Position numbers and translations under genes: made by a program. The notes beneath the pieces were generated by a model, which saw nothing but the letters and a program-made list of their open reading frames with translations, searched no databases and was not told the origin of the DNA. A stretch of DNA of 17,628 bases from an uncultured Treponema sp. (GTDB lineage: Bacteria > Spirochaetota > Spirochaetia > Treponematales > Treponemataceae). The stretch spans positions 1 to 17,628 of the forward strand of contig CALDWC010000038.1 of NCBI GenBank assembly GCA_937923945.1, given 5' to 3'. Below, piece by piece: positions 6,655 through 13,928 of this stretch (the stretch's first letter is position 1; every line of letters begins with the position of its first letter).

Positions 6655-6664
6655 GTCATTTGCA
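6650..6664. promoter_or_regulatory. Candidate operator, inverted repeat over the -35
   Basis: TGCAA (6650-6654) and TTGCA (6660-6664) form a perfect inverted repeat with a 5-bp centre, overlapping the -35 hexamer of the putative promoter. This is a plausible site for a metal-responsive repressor (Zur, Fur or DtxR/TroR class), but it matches no operator consensus that I can name. Confidence 0.3.
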
Positions 6665-6696
6665 AAAATATTTTCTACTTTTTTTATTCCCATAAA

Positions 6697-6791
6697 GAAA
6701 CGCTGATTAATTCAATTATTTTACTGAACAAACATTGAGAAACAATTAGGAAACGATGTTAACCGGACTCAAGCCTTTGACCAGCGTTTTC
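6697..6791 (-). repeat. Interspersed palindromic element, shortened copy
   Basis: The minus strand reads the 43-bp end module (6749-6791, diverged: AACATCGTTTCC inner end), then TAATTGTTTCTCAATG, then a degraded central box (CAGTAAAAT), then AATTGAATTAATCAGCGTTTC at 6697. The GAAAGATGCCC part of the distal module is missing. The element begins 8 nt past the stop of the DUF721 gene, so it forms the 3' end of that transcript. Confidence 0.8.
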
Positions 6792-6799
6792 GTATTATC

Positions 6800-7228
6800 C
6801 TATTTTTTTGTCGCTTCCTGCATACGGGTAAAAATCGCCTGCAATTCCGGCGGTAAATTTTCATTGAGCGGGATTGAATCACTTTGCGGTCTTTCTTCCG
6901 CCTTCGGCGGCTGCATCTTTTTATGTGCGTAAAATTTTTTCACCGTTGTACGAATATTTTTTATTGAAAGCCCTTCATACTTTTCATTGATTTTTGCGAT
7001 AATGCTTTCTTTGCAGCTCATAACGGTTTGGGCAACCGCCGGATGATCCACTTCAATAAACGCCGTCCCGTTTTGAATGTTTAAAAGCGAGCAATGACCG
7101 GCAAGTTTTTCACCGACAATATGCAACCAAATATCGCTCGCGCTTTCCGCCTGCGCGTTTTTTTCTACAAACAGCGAAACAAGCTCAGATGCGCTCGCAT
7201 ATTTTTTTTGTTTTACTTCGTTTTCCAT
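6800..7228 (-). CDS. DUF721/DciA-like protein
   Basis: A 142-residue small soluble protein. The pattern SDIWLHIVGEKLAGHCSLLN, then NGTAFIEVDHPAVAQTVMSC (residues about 31-70), then INEKYEGLSIKNIRTTV is the DUF721 signature. Some members (DciA) load the replicative helicase, and others sit near recF/gyrB. The N-terminus (EVKQKKYASASELVSLFVEK) is the usual lead-in helix. The C-terminal 45 residues are Pro/Glu-rich and probably flexible. It starts 8 nt after the TPR lipoprotein gene, so both are very likely one transcript; no clear Shine-Dalgarno is visible, suggesting translational coupling. A DNA-replication role is a family inference only. Confidence 0.72.
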   Translation of the reverse strand: MENEVKQKKYASASELVSLFVEKNAQAESASDIWLHIVGEKLAGHCSLLNIQNGTAFIEVDHPAVAQTVMSCKESIIAKINEKYEGLSIKNIRTTVKKFYAHKKMQPPKAEERPQSDSIPLNENLPPELQAIFTRMQEATKK

Positions 7229-7236
7229 GTCAGGAT

Positions 7237-8817
7237 CTATTTTACTTTTGAAACACGACCGCGTTTTGCCAACTCCGCTTCAATCAGCCGATATTCAAAA
7301 AAGGCGGGATAGGGGCATTCACTCGCTTTTTCATACAATTTATCCGAAACTTCCGATTTTTTTATCAGTTCGTAAAACTTTGCGAGATAAAACTGCATGC
7401 GGTATTTTTTTGTGATATTTTTTTCCTTATCGAGACGCGCTACCACATCGTTATCGCCGATATGATCAACAAAAAGCCGAGAAAGAAAGTACTCCGTTTC
7501 TTCGGTTTTTTTGTCAATTTTTGGAAGCTGCTTACTCATAAAATCTTTTCCACTTTTCACGTCGCCGAGTTGGTAATAACAAAGCGTAACCATCAACGCA
7601 TAAAATGTATTATTCGGTGCATATTTCCACGCATGATAAAACGCCTCTCCGGCTTTTTGGTACTCGTTTTTTTCAAAGTACAAAACACCCAAGCCTTCCG
7701 CCGCAAAGTAATAGGTCGGATACAACGTAAGTACTTTTTGGTAGTCGTTGATTGCCGCGTCTTTATGGTTTAACGCATCATTAAGTCCCGCACGGTAAAT
7801 GTACGCAATATAATTTTCCGGTTCCAAACGGATTACGTTAGTGTAAGCTCCCAATGATTCTTTTAATTTTCCGGCACGCGAACAGTATAAGCCCTTGTCG
7901 GACCAAAACTCCGGCACATCATTTTCCAACTTGATTGCCTTGCCGATGTTTTCCAGCGCAGGTAAAACTTTACTTTGCTCGAATTGCACCCGCGCCAGCA
8001 TCGCATACGCCGACGCATTTTTCGGATTTTGTTTTAGCAGCGAATTCAACTGCGTTTCCGCCTTGTCAAATTCGCCTTGCATGTATAAAACATCCGCTAA
8101 CCCGACAATTGCGTCTTCATTACCGGAATTGGCGGAAATCGCTTTTGAATAGTATTGAGCTGCAGTCACATAACTTTTCGCATAGTAAGCGTCATGACCG
8201 AGCTGGGTCAAGGCTTCCGCATTTTTCGGTTCGAGGGCGACGATTTTTTTTAAGTATGCATTCCGTTTCGCTTGATTATTATCGATAGCGGCAATGTAGC
8301 TCTGTGACAAAAGCGTTTCCGTATTGGTCGGATATTTTTTTTCAAGTGAATCGGCGAGCGTTTTTGCTTCGTCAATATCGTTATTGGAAATTAAAATCGC
8401 CAATTTTAAATTTTGCATATCTACTTTTTGCGTAATGCTTTGATCATAGGAGTCAAAAAGTTTTAAAGCTTCATCCGTTTTATTTTTTTCTAAAAGCGTT
8501 TTTAACTTGGCGGTAAAATCCAACTCACTCACTTTCGCTTGTGTCTTCGGTTGCGGCGATTTCGGTTTTACCGGTTTCGGCTGTATGGGCTTCGGTTGTT
8601 TCGGCGGCACTTTCGGCACCGCCTTTGATGCGGACGTTTTCGCTTGCGGCTTTTCAACCGATTTTTCCGGTTCAACTTTTTTCGGTTCTTCAACTTGAGG
8701 TTCCGTAACGGCTGTTTCCGATTCTTTTACCGAAGCCGCATCGGTTGTTTTACACGAAAAAAGGACAACCGTTCCGATTAAACAAAACAGAATAAGATAT
8801 TTTTTAAAAAAATTCAT
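7237..8817 (-). CDS. TPR-repeat lipoprotein
   Basis: A 526-residue outer-envelope or periplasmic lipoprotein. It has a signal peptide (NFFKKYLILFCLIGTVVLF) with lipobox LFSC, Cys22 being the expected lipidated residue. Residues about 40-95 form a Glu/Pro/Lys-rich tether with repeated PKP-type motifs. From about residue 100 onward there are tandem tetratricopeptide repeats, for example AEALTQLGHDAYYAKSYVTA, EDAIVGLADVLYMQGEFDKA and ASAYAMLARVQFEQSKVLPA. TPRs scaffold protein-protein contacts, so a role in envelope assembly or complex formation is plausible. The frame is open up to 9102, but the start at 8817 is chosen because GGAG precedes it at 5 nt, it yields a clean lipoprotein signal, and the longer version would run into the divergent gene at 8873. 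Operon with the DUF721 gene. Confidence 0.85.
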   Translation of the reverse strand: MNFFKKYLILFCLIGTVVLFSCKTTDAASVKESETAVTEPQVEEPKKVEPEKSVEKPQAKTSASKAVPKVPPKQPKPIQPKPVKPKSPQPKTQAKVSELDFTAKLKTLLEKNKTDEALKLFDSYDQSITQKVDMQNLKLAILISNNDIDEAKTLADSLEKKYPTNTETLLSQSYIAAIDNNQAKRNAYLKKIVALEPKNAEALTQLGHDAYYAKSYVTAAQYYSKAISANSGNEDAIVGLADVLYMQGEFDKAETQLNSLLKQNPKNASAYAMLARVQFEQSKVLPALENIGKAIKLENDVPEFWSDKGLYCSRAGKLKESLGAYTNVIRLEPENYIAYIYRAGLNDALNHKDAAINDYQKVLTLYPTYYFAAEGLGVLYFEKNEYQKAGEAFYHAWKYAPNNTFYALMVTLCYYQLGDVKSGKDFMSKQLPKIDKKTEETEYFLSRLFVDHIGDNDVVARLDKEKNITKKYRMQFYLAKFYELIKKSEVSDKLYEKASECPYPAFFEYRLIEAELAKRGRVSKVK

Positions 8818-8832
8818 ACTAACTCCATAACC

Positions 8833-8861
8833 TTGATATTTTATACAAAATAATATAGAAT
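8833..8861 (+). promoter_or_regulatory. Putative promoter of the membrane-anchored protein, start-codon-proximal
   Basis: TTGATA (8833-8838), a 17-bp spacer and TAGAAT (8856-8861). The ATG at 8873 is only 11 nt past the -10 and has no Shine-Dalgarno (CCCGCCGTTT precedes it), so the transcript would have about a 5-nt leader. The 55-bp region also has to hold the divergent promoter of the TPR lipoprotein, which I could not place. Confidence 0.5.
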
Positions 8862-8872
8862 ACCCGCCGTTT

Positions 8873-10696
8873 ATGAAACATACAGGTATAAAAATAATTA
8901 CACAAATTATAGCAACCGTTATTGCAATTATCGGACTTTTCATCATACAATTCAAGAGCGGAAAAACTTTTTCGCTGAATTTAGGCGCCATTTCCGTTGC
9001 GGGGCGATATGACACCATTGATGAAAAATCCGTTCCGCTTCTTCCCGTGCAGGTTGTTGCAAACGGAATCAGTTTTTTTGTCAGCGAGCGGGACGCACTC
9101 ATTGCAACGAATGTGATAAACGAAGAAGAAAAAGAAGAATATCAAACCGAGTTAAAAATTATCGGATATGAAAACACCGAACGCTCCTTTACCATTCATT
9201 GTATGCAAGACGTTGCCATCACCTTTGCGTACGACAAATTCGGCGACATTGAAGTTTTAAACATCCAAGCCGCCATGCCGGAAACCGTCAAAGCAGTGAG
9301 TATTCCATGGAAAATTGCGGCAAACGCAAAATTCGGCATTAAAAACAGAAAGAGCTTGATTTCTTACAACAAGAAAAATTTTCGCTTTGAAGGAAATTTC
9401 GGTTTTAACGCCATGGGCATCATCGACAGCAAAATCGAACAACCGCGATTGATTCTCGAGCGGGAAAACGGTGCTTCGGCAAATTATGTAACCTATGTTG
9501 AAGCGAGCGAATTCAGTATTGAATCGGTTGCATCAATGAAAGGCAGTTCCGCCGATGAGTACAAAACGGCAAAAGAAAACTTTGCCAATCTCGCATTTAC
9601 CGTTTTGCGGGAACAGATTACGCGGAAAAATTACAGCGAACAAACGATTGCGTCTTACATTGCGGAAATGGCTCGGCGCAATATGTACCTCACCGCATTA
9701 AAAAACGTTCCGAAAAATGTGCTGCCGAAACATGCGTTCACCGAATTGACGCTGCCCTTTTACGGGAACACTATCGAAATGTTTAATAAAATAGTACAGG
9801 AAGAAAATATTCAACGTAATAAACTTTCAAAGATGATTTCCGAGCATGCCGTTTCGGTTTTTGAAACGGAACATTTAATTGCATATCTCGTTGATAGAAA
9901 CAGCGCCGTTTTAATTTCCGATTTAAAAGTACTTTTAGACGGCTGCGATTTATCAAAAATAAATATACTGCAAGCATTGGGCATCATTGAATGCTTTTTG
10001 GATTATGGAGCATATTTTCCGAGTCAGGAAAACTTTTTTGAAAAAAGCTTAGAAACCTGTTTTCGTAAAATAAAAGATTCGTTTACCGTTATCGATGATA
10101 ACCTCTATGCCGTACAAACGCTTGACGAACAGGCGTTTATTGACACGCTTTTTACCGTACGGCTTTCGCGCGCCTTACTTCGCGTTACCGCAACAAATTG
10201 GAAACCGGTTGCTTATAAGCTTTTTACGTCCGTTTGCAGTCTCATTGGAGCGGACGGCAGTTTAGCGGCTCGCTACAATGTAAATACCGACGGTGAAAAA
10301 CGAGGCTTGATTGTCGACGACGCGAACATTTTAAATGCGGCAACGTTATATCCATTCATTGTGGATACGAACTGGTATCCGTCGGCAAAATCATTGCATG
10401 CGGCAGCAAACGGGATGTGGCTTTATGGATCGGCACAAAATATTTCAATTGTTGAAAAAAAATCGGGATACGTGCGGTTTGCCGTCGAAGGCGTAAAAGA
10501 CGGCGCCGAATATCTCGTCATTCGAAATATTCGGCAGCTGAAATCCATTATCATTTACGGCTTGGACTACCGCAGTGATGAGCGCTTTGAAACTTATAAT
10601 TCATCAGGGTATGTATACAATGAAGCGACGGCAACATTGTATCTCAAGCTGAAACACAAGCAAGACACCGAAGAAATTGTGCTTACGATGAATTAA
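8873..10696 (+). CDS. Large membrane-anchored protein of unknown function
   Basis: A 607-residue protein that I do not recognise as a named family. Residues 6-26 form one strongly hydrophobic helix (IKIITQIIATVIAIIGLFII) followed by a Lys-Ser-Gly boundary, consistent with a signal anchor that leaves the rest in the periplasm. Residues 30-230 look beta-rich. Residues about 230-440 are mainly helical, and the tail from about 490 onward is again beta-rich, with aromatic patches such as NGMWLYGSAQN. No enzymatic motif, lipobox or repeats were seen. The gene is divergent from the TPR lipoprotein across 55 bp, which hints at shared envelope biology. No Shine-Dalgarno is visible at this ATG. The coding frame is long and convincing; the function is open. 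Confidence 0.75.
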   Translation: MKHTGIKIITQIIATVIAIIGLFIIQFKSGKTFSLNLGAISVAGRYDTIDEKSVPLLPVQVVANGISFFVSERDALIATNVINEEEKEEYQTELKIIGYENTERSFTIHCMQDVAITFAYDKFGDIEVLNIQAAMPETVKAVSIPWKIAANAKFGIKNRKSLISYNKKNFRFEGNFGFNAMGIIDSKIEQPRLILERENGASANYVTYVEASEFSIESVASMKGSSADEYKTAKENFANLAFTVLREQITRKNYSEQTIASYIAEMARRNMYLTALKNVPKNVLPKHAFTELTLPFYGNTIEMFNKIVQEENIQRNKLSKMISEHAVSVFETEHLIAYLVDRNSAVLISDLKVLLDGCDLSKINILQALGIIECFLDYGAYFPSQENFFEKSLETCFRKIKDSFTVIDDNLYAVQTLDEQAFIDTLFTVRLSRALLRVTATNWKPVAYKLFTSVCSLIGADGSLAARYNVNTDGEKRGLIVDDANILNAATLYPFIVDTNWYPSAKSLHAAANGMWLYGSAQNISIVEKKSGYVRFAVEGVKDGAEYLVIRNIRQLKSIIIYGLDYRSDERFETYNSSGYVYNEATATLYLKLKHKQDTEEIVLTMN

Positions 10697-10718
10697 CACA
10701 TCACGCGCCATCGTTCTA

Positions 10719-10817
10719 AAAACCAACCCAATATCGGCTACGGAAAAATTTTAGAGTTTTACCGATCTTACTATAAAGTCAGTAAAACTCGATCGCGTAT
10801 AGAAAACGGTTGGTTTT
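10719..10817. terminator. Nested palindrome between convergent genes, likely bidirectional terminator
   Basis: Outer arms AAAACCAACC (10719-10728) and GGTTGGTTTT (10808-10817) are perfect inverse complements. Inside, GAGTTTTAC (10754-10762) pairs with GTAAAACTC (10782-10790). Both strands leave the outer stem into short T-runs. It lies between the stops of two convergent genes (10696 and 10828). Confidence 0.55.
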
Positions 10818-10827
10818 ATAAAGCACG

Positions 10828-12930
10828 CTAAACCTTAAATTTTCCGACTTCCGTACTTAAATTATCAATGGCTTCTTTGTTCTTTTGCGTAATTTCGTTT
10901 ACTTCCACAATGGCATTGTTTATCTGAACGGCACCGCTTGCCATTTCATGCATGCTCTCAGAGACAACTCGAGTAAGCTCATCCAATTTTCGCATTTCAC
11001 CGGCAACCTGCTCACCGCCTTTTAACATTTCCGCAGAGCCGTCTTTTACTTCCAAAGTTACTCCATTGATATTTTTAATGGCGTTTAAAACTTCACGACT
11101 GGCATTTTCCTGCTCTTTCATAGCCTGCGTAAGAATATCACTTGTCTGTTTTACTTCTTCCGAAAGAGTGAAGATTATATTAAATTTTTCTCCAACCAGT
11201 TTTGCAGAATCGGCAACTTCCTGAATTTCGGCGCTGAGCGTTTTTAAAGTGCCGGTAATATTTTTACCCTGAGTTGCAGATTCTTCGGCAAGTTTTCTGA
11301 TTTCGTCGGCAACAACGGCAAAGCCTTTTCCCGCATCTCCTGCATGCGCCGCTTCAATCGCCGCATTCATTGCGAGTAAGTTCGTCTGACTTGCAATATT
11401 TTGAATAACATTACTCGCTTCAATAAGAGAACCCGATTCTTCGGCAATTTTATCGGTAAGCATATCTGCCTCGGAAACCGACTGTTTTCCGTCATCGGTC
11501 GCATTAGCGAGGTGCTGAACCGCATCATCCGCTTTGCTTAAATGTTGTGTAATCGATGCAATATTTGCGACCATTTCTTCAATCGAAGCTGACGACTGCG
11601 CAACCGAAGCAGCCTGCGTTTCAATACTTCCGTTTAAGTTTTTAATCGTACGGATAATTTCTTCCATAGTTGCAGCCGTTTCCGTGATACTCGCTGCTTG
11701 AGTCATAGCCTGTCCTTTCAAGCCCTCAATGTTTGCGCTGATCTGATTTACCGCACTAGCCGTTTCGGTCATATTTGCGGAAAGATCACTTCCGATTTCC
11801 TGCATCGTAATTGTACTCTTACTAACCTGTCGAACAGAATCCGCTATTTTTGAAATGGTTTCATTAAAGTAAATCGCCATATCGGTTGTTTCATCATTGC
11901 CGGTAACCGGAAGTCTCACCGTAAGATCTCCGTCACCCTGTGCTATATTTTTCAATGCAGTGATAACACGAGTTATTGGTTTAAGAATTTGAATGATAAC
12001 GAAACCCATCACGCTTGCTATACTTACCAATATCACTCCGGAAAAGACAATAATACGGGTACGAAGCTGATTAAACGTATCCATAAACTCGTTCACCGGT
12101 GCTCGTATGATTACATCCCATTCCGCCGTTTTCATCATCGCATTGCTCGCAATATACATCACTCCGCCGTAATCATAATAATCAACAAATGTTTGCTGCG
12201 TATCCAATACTTTTTTAATGAATGCCGCTTCAGAAGCAATATGTGAATCGGCTTTTGCCAGTTGCAATGCATTGTATCCATCGCTGACGTGGTTTTTTTC
12301 TTTATGTCCTATATGTGTCCCATTTTTATCCGTAATATAGCATACTCCCGTTTTGCCGATAGTAATATCGTTAACATTATCACACAATATCATTCCATCA
12401 ATAATACCGCAAAGAATCGCGTTCACTTTACCGGCTTCATCGGAAATAGGAACGGCAATAGTGCAAATAAGTTTTTTAGTTTCCAAATCAATAAAAGGTT
12501 CTGAAAACACGCGATTTACCCCTCGATTTGAATCCAAATACCATTGTTGCATTGATGTATCAAGAATTGTTCCATCCGGCAAGTACCACTGTCCGTTCGT
12601 GTCCATAATTGTAAGTTTCATAAGCGACTTTTCCGTATCCGCCAAGTTTTTAAGGAAAATCGCTTTTTCACGCCAGCTTATGCCGGCATCATGTAAAACC
12701 GGCTGCAATGCAATACCGTCAAGAAATTTAAACCATTCGCGATTGTAACCGTCAAGTTTATCAGCGACATCACTTGCTTTGTCGAAAAGATGAGCTTCGA
12801 CGCGCTCCATAACCGATCTGCGTCCGCTTCGTACCGTCAAAAGGCCCAATATTGTAAGTCCGGTAGCAACTAAAATTTCTACAATAATTATTACCCGTAA
12901 ACGAAGAGAAAAGCGTTTTTTATTCTCCAT
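10828..12930 (-). CDS. Methyl-accepting chemotaxis protein with dCache sensor domain
   Basis: A 700-residue transmembrane chemoreceptor. TM1 is at about residues 13-33, a periplasmic dCache-type ligand domain at 35-290 (DGTILDTSMQQWYLDSNRG, ICTIAVPISDEAGKVNAILC, GKTGVCYITDKNG), TM2 at 293-315 and HAMP at about 316-370 (ILKPITRVITALKNIAQGDG). The cytoplasmic signalling domain has the invariant hairpin tip QTNLLAMNAAIEAAHAGDAG. It controls CheA through CheW. There is no C-terminal NWETF-type pentapeptide for CheR/CheB; the protein ends EVGKFKV. The open frame begins at 12975, but ATG 12930 is chosen because AAGGAG lies 7 nt upstream and gives a normal basic N-terminus (MENKKRFSLRLR). A TATAGT at plus 12967-12972 could be its -10. 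The ligand is unknown; dCache receptors often bind amino acids. Confidence 0.92.
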   Translation of the reverse strand: MENKKRFSLRLRVIIIVEILVATGLTILGLLTVRSGRRSVMERVEAHLFDKASDVADKLDGYNREWFKFLDGIALQPVLHDAGISWREKAIFLKNLADTEKSLMKLTIMDTNGQWYLPDGTILDTSMQQWYLDSNRGVNRVFSEPFIDLETKKLICTIAVPISDEAGKVNAILCGIIDGMILCDNVNDITIGKTGVCYITDKNGTHIGHKEKNHVSDGYNALQLAKADSHIASEAAFIKKVLDTQQTFVDYYDYGGVMYIASNAMMKTAEWDVIIRAPVNEFMDTFNQLRTRIIVFSGVILVSIASVMGFVIIQILKPITRVITALKNIAQGDGDLTVRLPVTGNDETTDMAIYFNETISKIADSVRQVSKSTITMQEIGSDLSANMTETASAVNQISANIEGLKGQAMTQAASITETAATMEEIIRTIKNLNGSIETQAASVAQSSASIEEMVANIASITQHLSKADDAVQHLANATDDGKQSVSEADMLTDKIAEESGSLIEASNVIQNIASQTNLLAMNAAIEAAHAGDAGKGFAVVADEIRKLAEESATQGKNITGTLKTLSAEIQEVADSAKLVGEKFNIIFTLSEEVKQTSDILTQAMKEQENASREVLNAIKNINGVTLEVKDGSAEMLKGGEQVAGEMRKLDELTRVVSESMHEMASGAVQINNAIVEVNEITQKNKEAIDNLSTEVGKFKV

Positions 12931-13268
12931 AACAGAGCTCCTTAACATCAAATAAATATTTTTTTTACTATACAAACAATTAATACGCTCAAATCAGTTT
13001 TTACCGCTCCCCGTTCATGAATGCTTAAAAAAGAGACCGAGATGATTGCTTTCCGAGCCTGAATTGAGACTTCAAATACTCCTCATTTTCAAGGAGGAAT
13101 AGAACATGTAATCATTTTTTTCATTTTAGCAAAAGGGCTCCTCACAGTAAGACTGTATAGATTGTATGATAAAACTTACACAAAAACAAGTACCTTTGTA
13201 CGTTAAAAATACTTGCGCCTTATAAACAATAAACTTTTATAGATGTGTTCAATTATGATAAGTCATAA
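12931..13268. other. Gene-free stretch upstream of the dCache receptor, with structured segment
   Basis: No convincing ORF. On the plus strand ATGATT (13042-13047) and AATCAT (13110-13115) could close a stem that ends in seven T (13115-13121). Inside it CTCCT (13079-13083) pairs with AGGAG (13092-13096), masking an SD-like AAGGAGG that is followed 8 nt later by ATG immediately followed by TAA (13106-13111). Beyond it, CAAGTA (13187-13192) and TACTTG (13210-13215) form a further weak inverted repeat. Confidence 0.35.
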
Positions 13269-13373
13269 GGAAACGCCGATTAAAGGCTTGACACGGAAAG
13301 GTCGTCTTTTAAAAAGCTAACTCAAATTTTTGAAAGATGCCCTCAATTCTCGATTGAATTAATCAGTGTTTCC
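13269..13373 (+). repeat. Interspersed palindromic element with clean terminal inverted repeats
   Basis: It starts GGAAACGCCGATTAAAGG and ends GATTGAATTAATCAGTGTTTCC. The terminal inverted repeats are GGAAACGCCGATTAA/TTAATCAGTGTTTCC, two mismatches over 15 bp, extended outward by AA/TT. The middle holds GGAAAGGTCGTCTTTTAAAA and GAAAGATGCCC but not the TATAAT-containing central module. This 105-bp copy best defines the outer ends. Confidence 0.88.
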
Positions 13374-13430
13374 TTAAGTTTATAAGTCAAGCACTTTTAT
13401 TACTTTTTGCTTTATTTACTGCTCCGTTAA

Positions 13431-13519
13431 GGAAACGCTGATTAAAGGCTTGACGCCGTTTAACAGCGTTTCCTTATTGTTTCTCAATGTTCAGTATAAT
13501 AAGGTAGAATTCTGGACGT
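13431..13519 (+). repeat. Interspersed palindromic element, left end and central module
   Basis: 13431-13473 is the 43-bp end module with its own inverted ends GGAAACGCTG/CAGCGTTTCC. It is followed by TTATTGTTTCTCAATG, CAGTATAATAAGGTAG and a diverged TTCTGGACGT. The distal module is missing; the sequence instead runs into a different hairpin block. Confidence 0.85.
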
Positions 13520-13920
13520 TTAACTTCGCCGCTGAAATAGCGCGGCTCGTTAAACTGACGAGTTTTGAAAAACTTGGCAGTGTTGTGTTTTTCAAAACAT
13601 CGCTTATTATACCGCCGTTTCTCGTTTTCTCGAAACGACGAAAATTCAGCTCTTTCGTGAACTGAGGTTCACTCATTCGCAGAATTTTAAGGAACATTTG
13701 CGAAACAATAGATGTTATCGGAACAATTCGGTAAACAAAAACGCGCTTTCTAAAAAGTCAAGTAAATGAAAAGTTTTAAAAACTGCGCGGGTAAACCGTT
13801 TGCCGTTTGGAAGTTTTTTATAACACCGGTAAAACGGCGGAAACATCACCATGACGACTTATACATATTCCGCCGTTTCACAACGCGGTGAACTTGTCCC
13901 TCATTAATAAAACGAATACG
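13514..13920. repeat. Block of successive inverted repeats, no supported gene
   Basis: Inverted repeats follow one another. GTTTAAC/GTTAAAC (13518-13524, 13549-13555) has inner GCCGC/GCGGC (13528-13532, 13542-13546). GTTTTGAAAAAC/GTTTTTCAAAAC is a perfect 12 bp (13562-13573, 13587-13598). CGTTTC/GAAACG lies at 13616-13621 and 13632-13637. AAAATTC/GAATTTT (13641-13647, 13682-13688) encloses GTGAAC/GTTCAC (13657-13662, 13667-13672). AAACGGCGGAA/TTCCGCCGTTT is a perfect 11 bp (13832-13842, 13868-13878). The last pair lies just beyond the receptor gene stop at 13929 and may help end its transcript. Short open frames here look like translated palindromes. Confidence 0.7.
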
Positions 13921-13928
13921 GGAAAAAC

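Noticed and set aside
8818..9102. N-terminal extension of the TPR lipoprotein to 9102
   Set aside because: It overlaps the divergent gene at 8873, lacks an SD, and would bury the lipoprotein signal peptide in the interior.
12931..12975. Longer start of the dCache receptor at 12975
   Set aside because: It falls just upstream of a likely -10 (TATAGT) and has no SD, while ATG 12930 has AAGGAG at good spacing.
12976..13260. c-di-GMP or other known riboswitch upstream of the dCache receptor
   Set aside because: None of the conserved core sequences I know was found, and the likely promoter lies downstream of the structured segment.
13450..13697. Short open frames on both strands (13450-13665 plus, 13491-13697 minus)
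   Set aside because: They span repeat modules and palindromes, lack SDs, and their sequence is explained by translated repeats.
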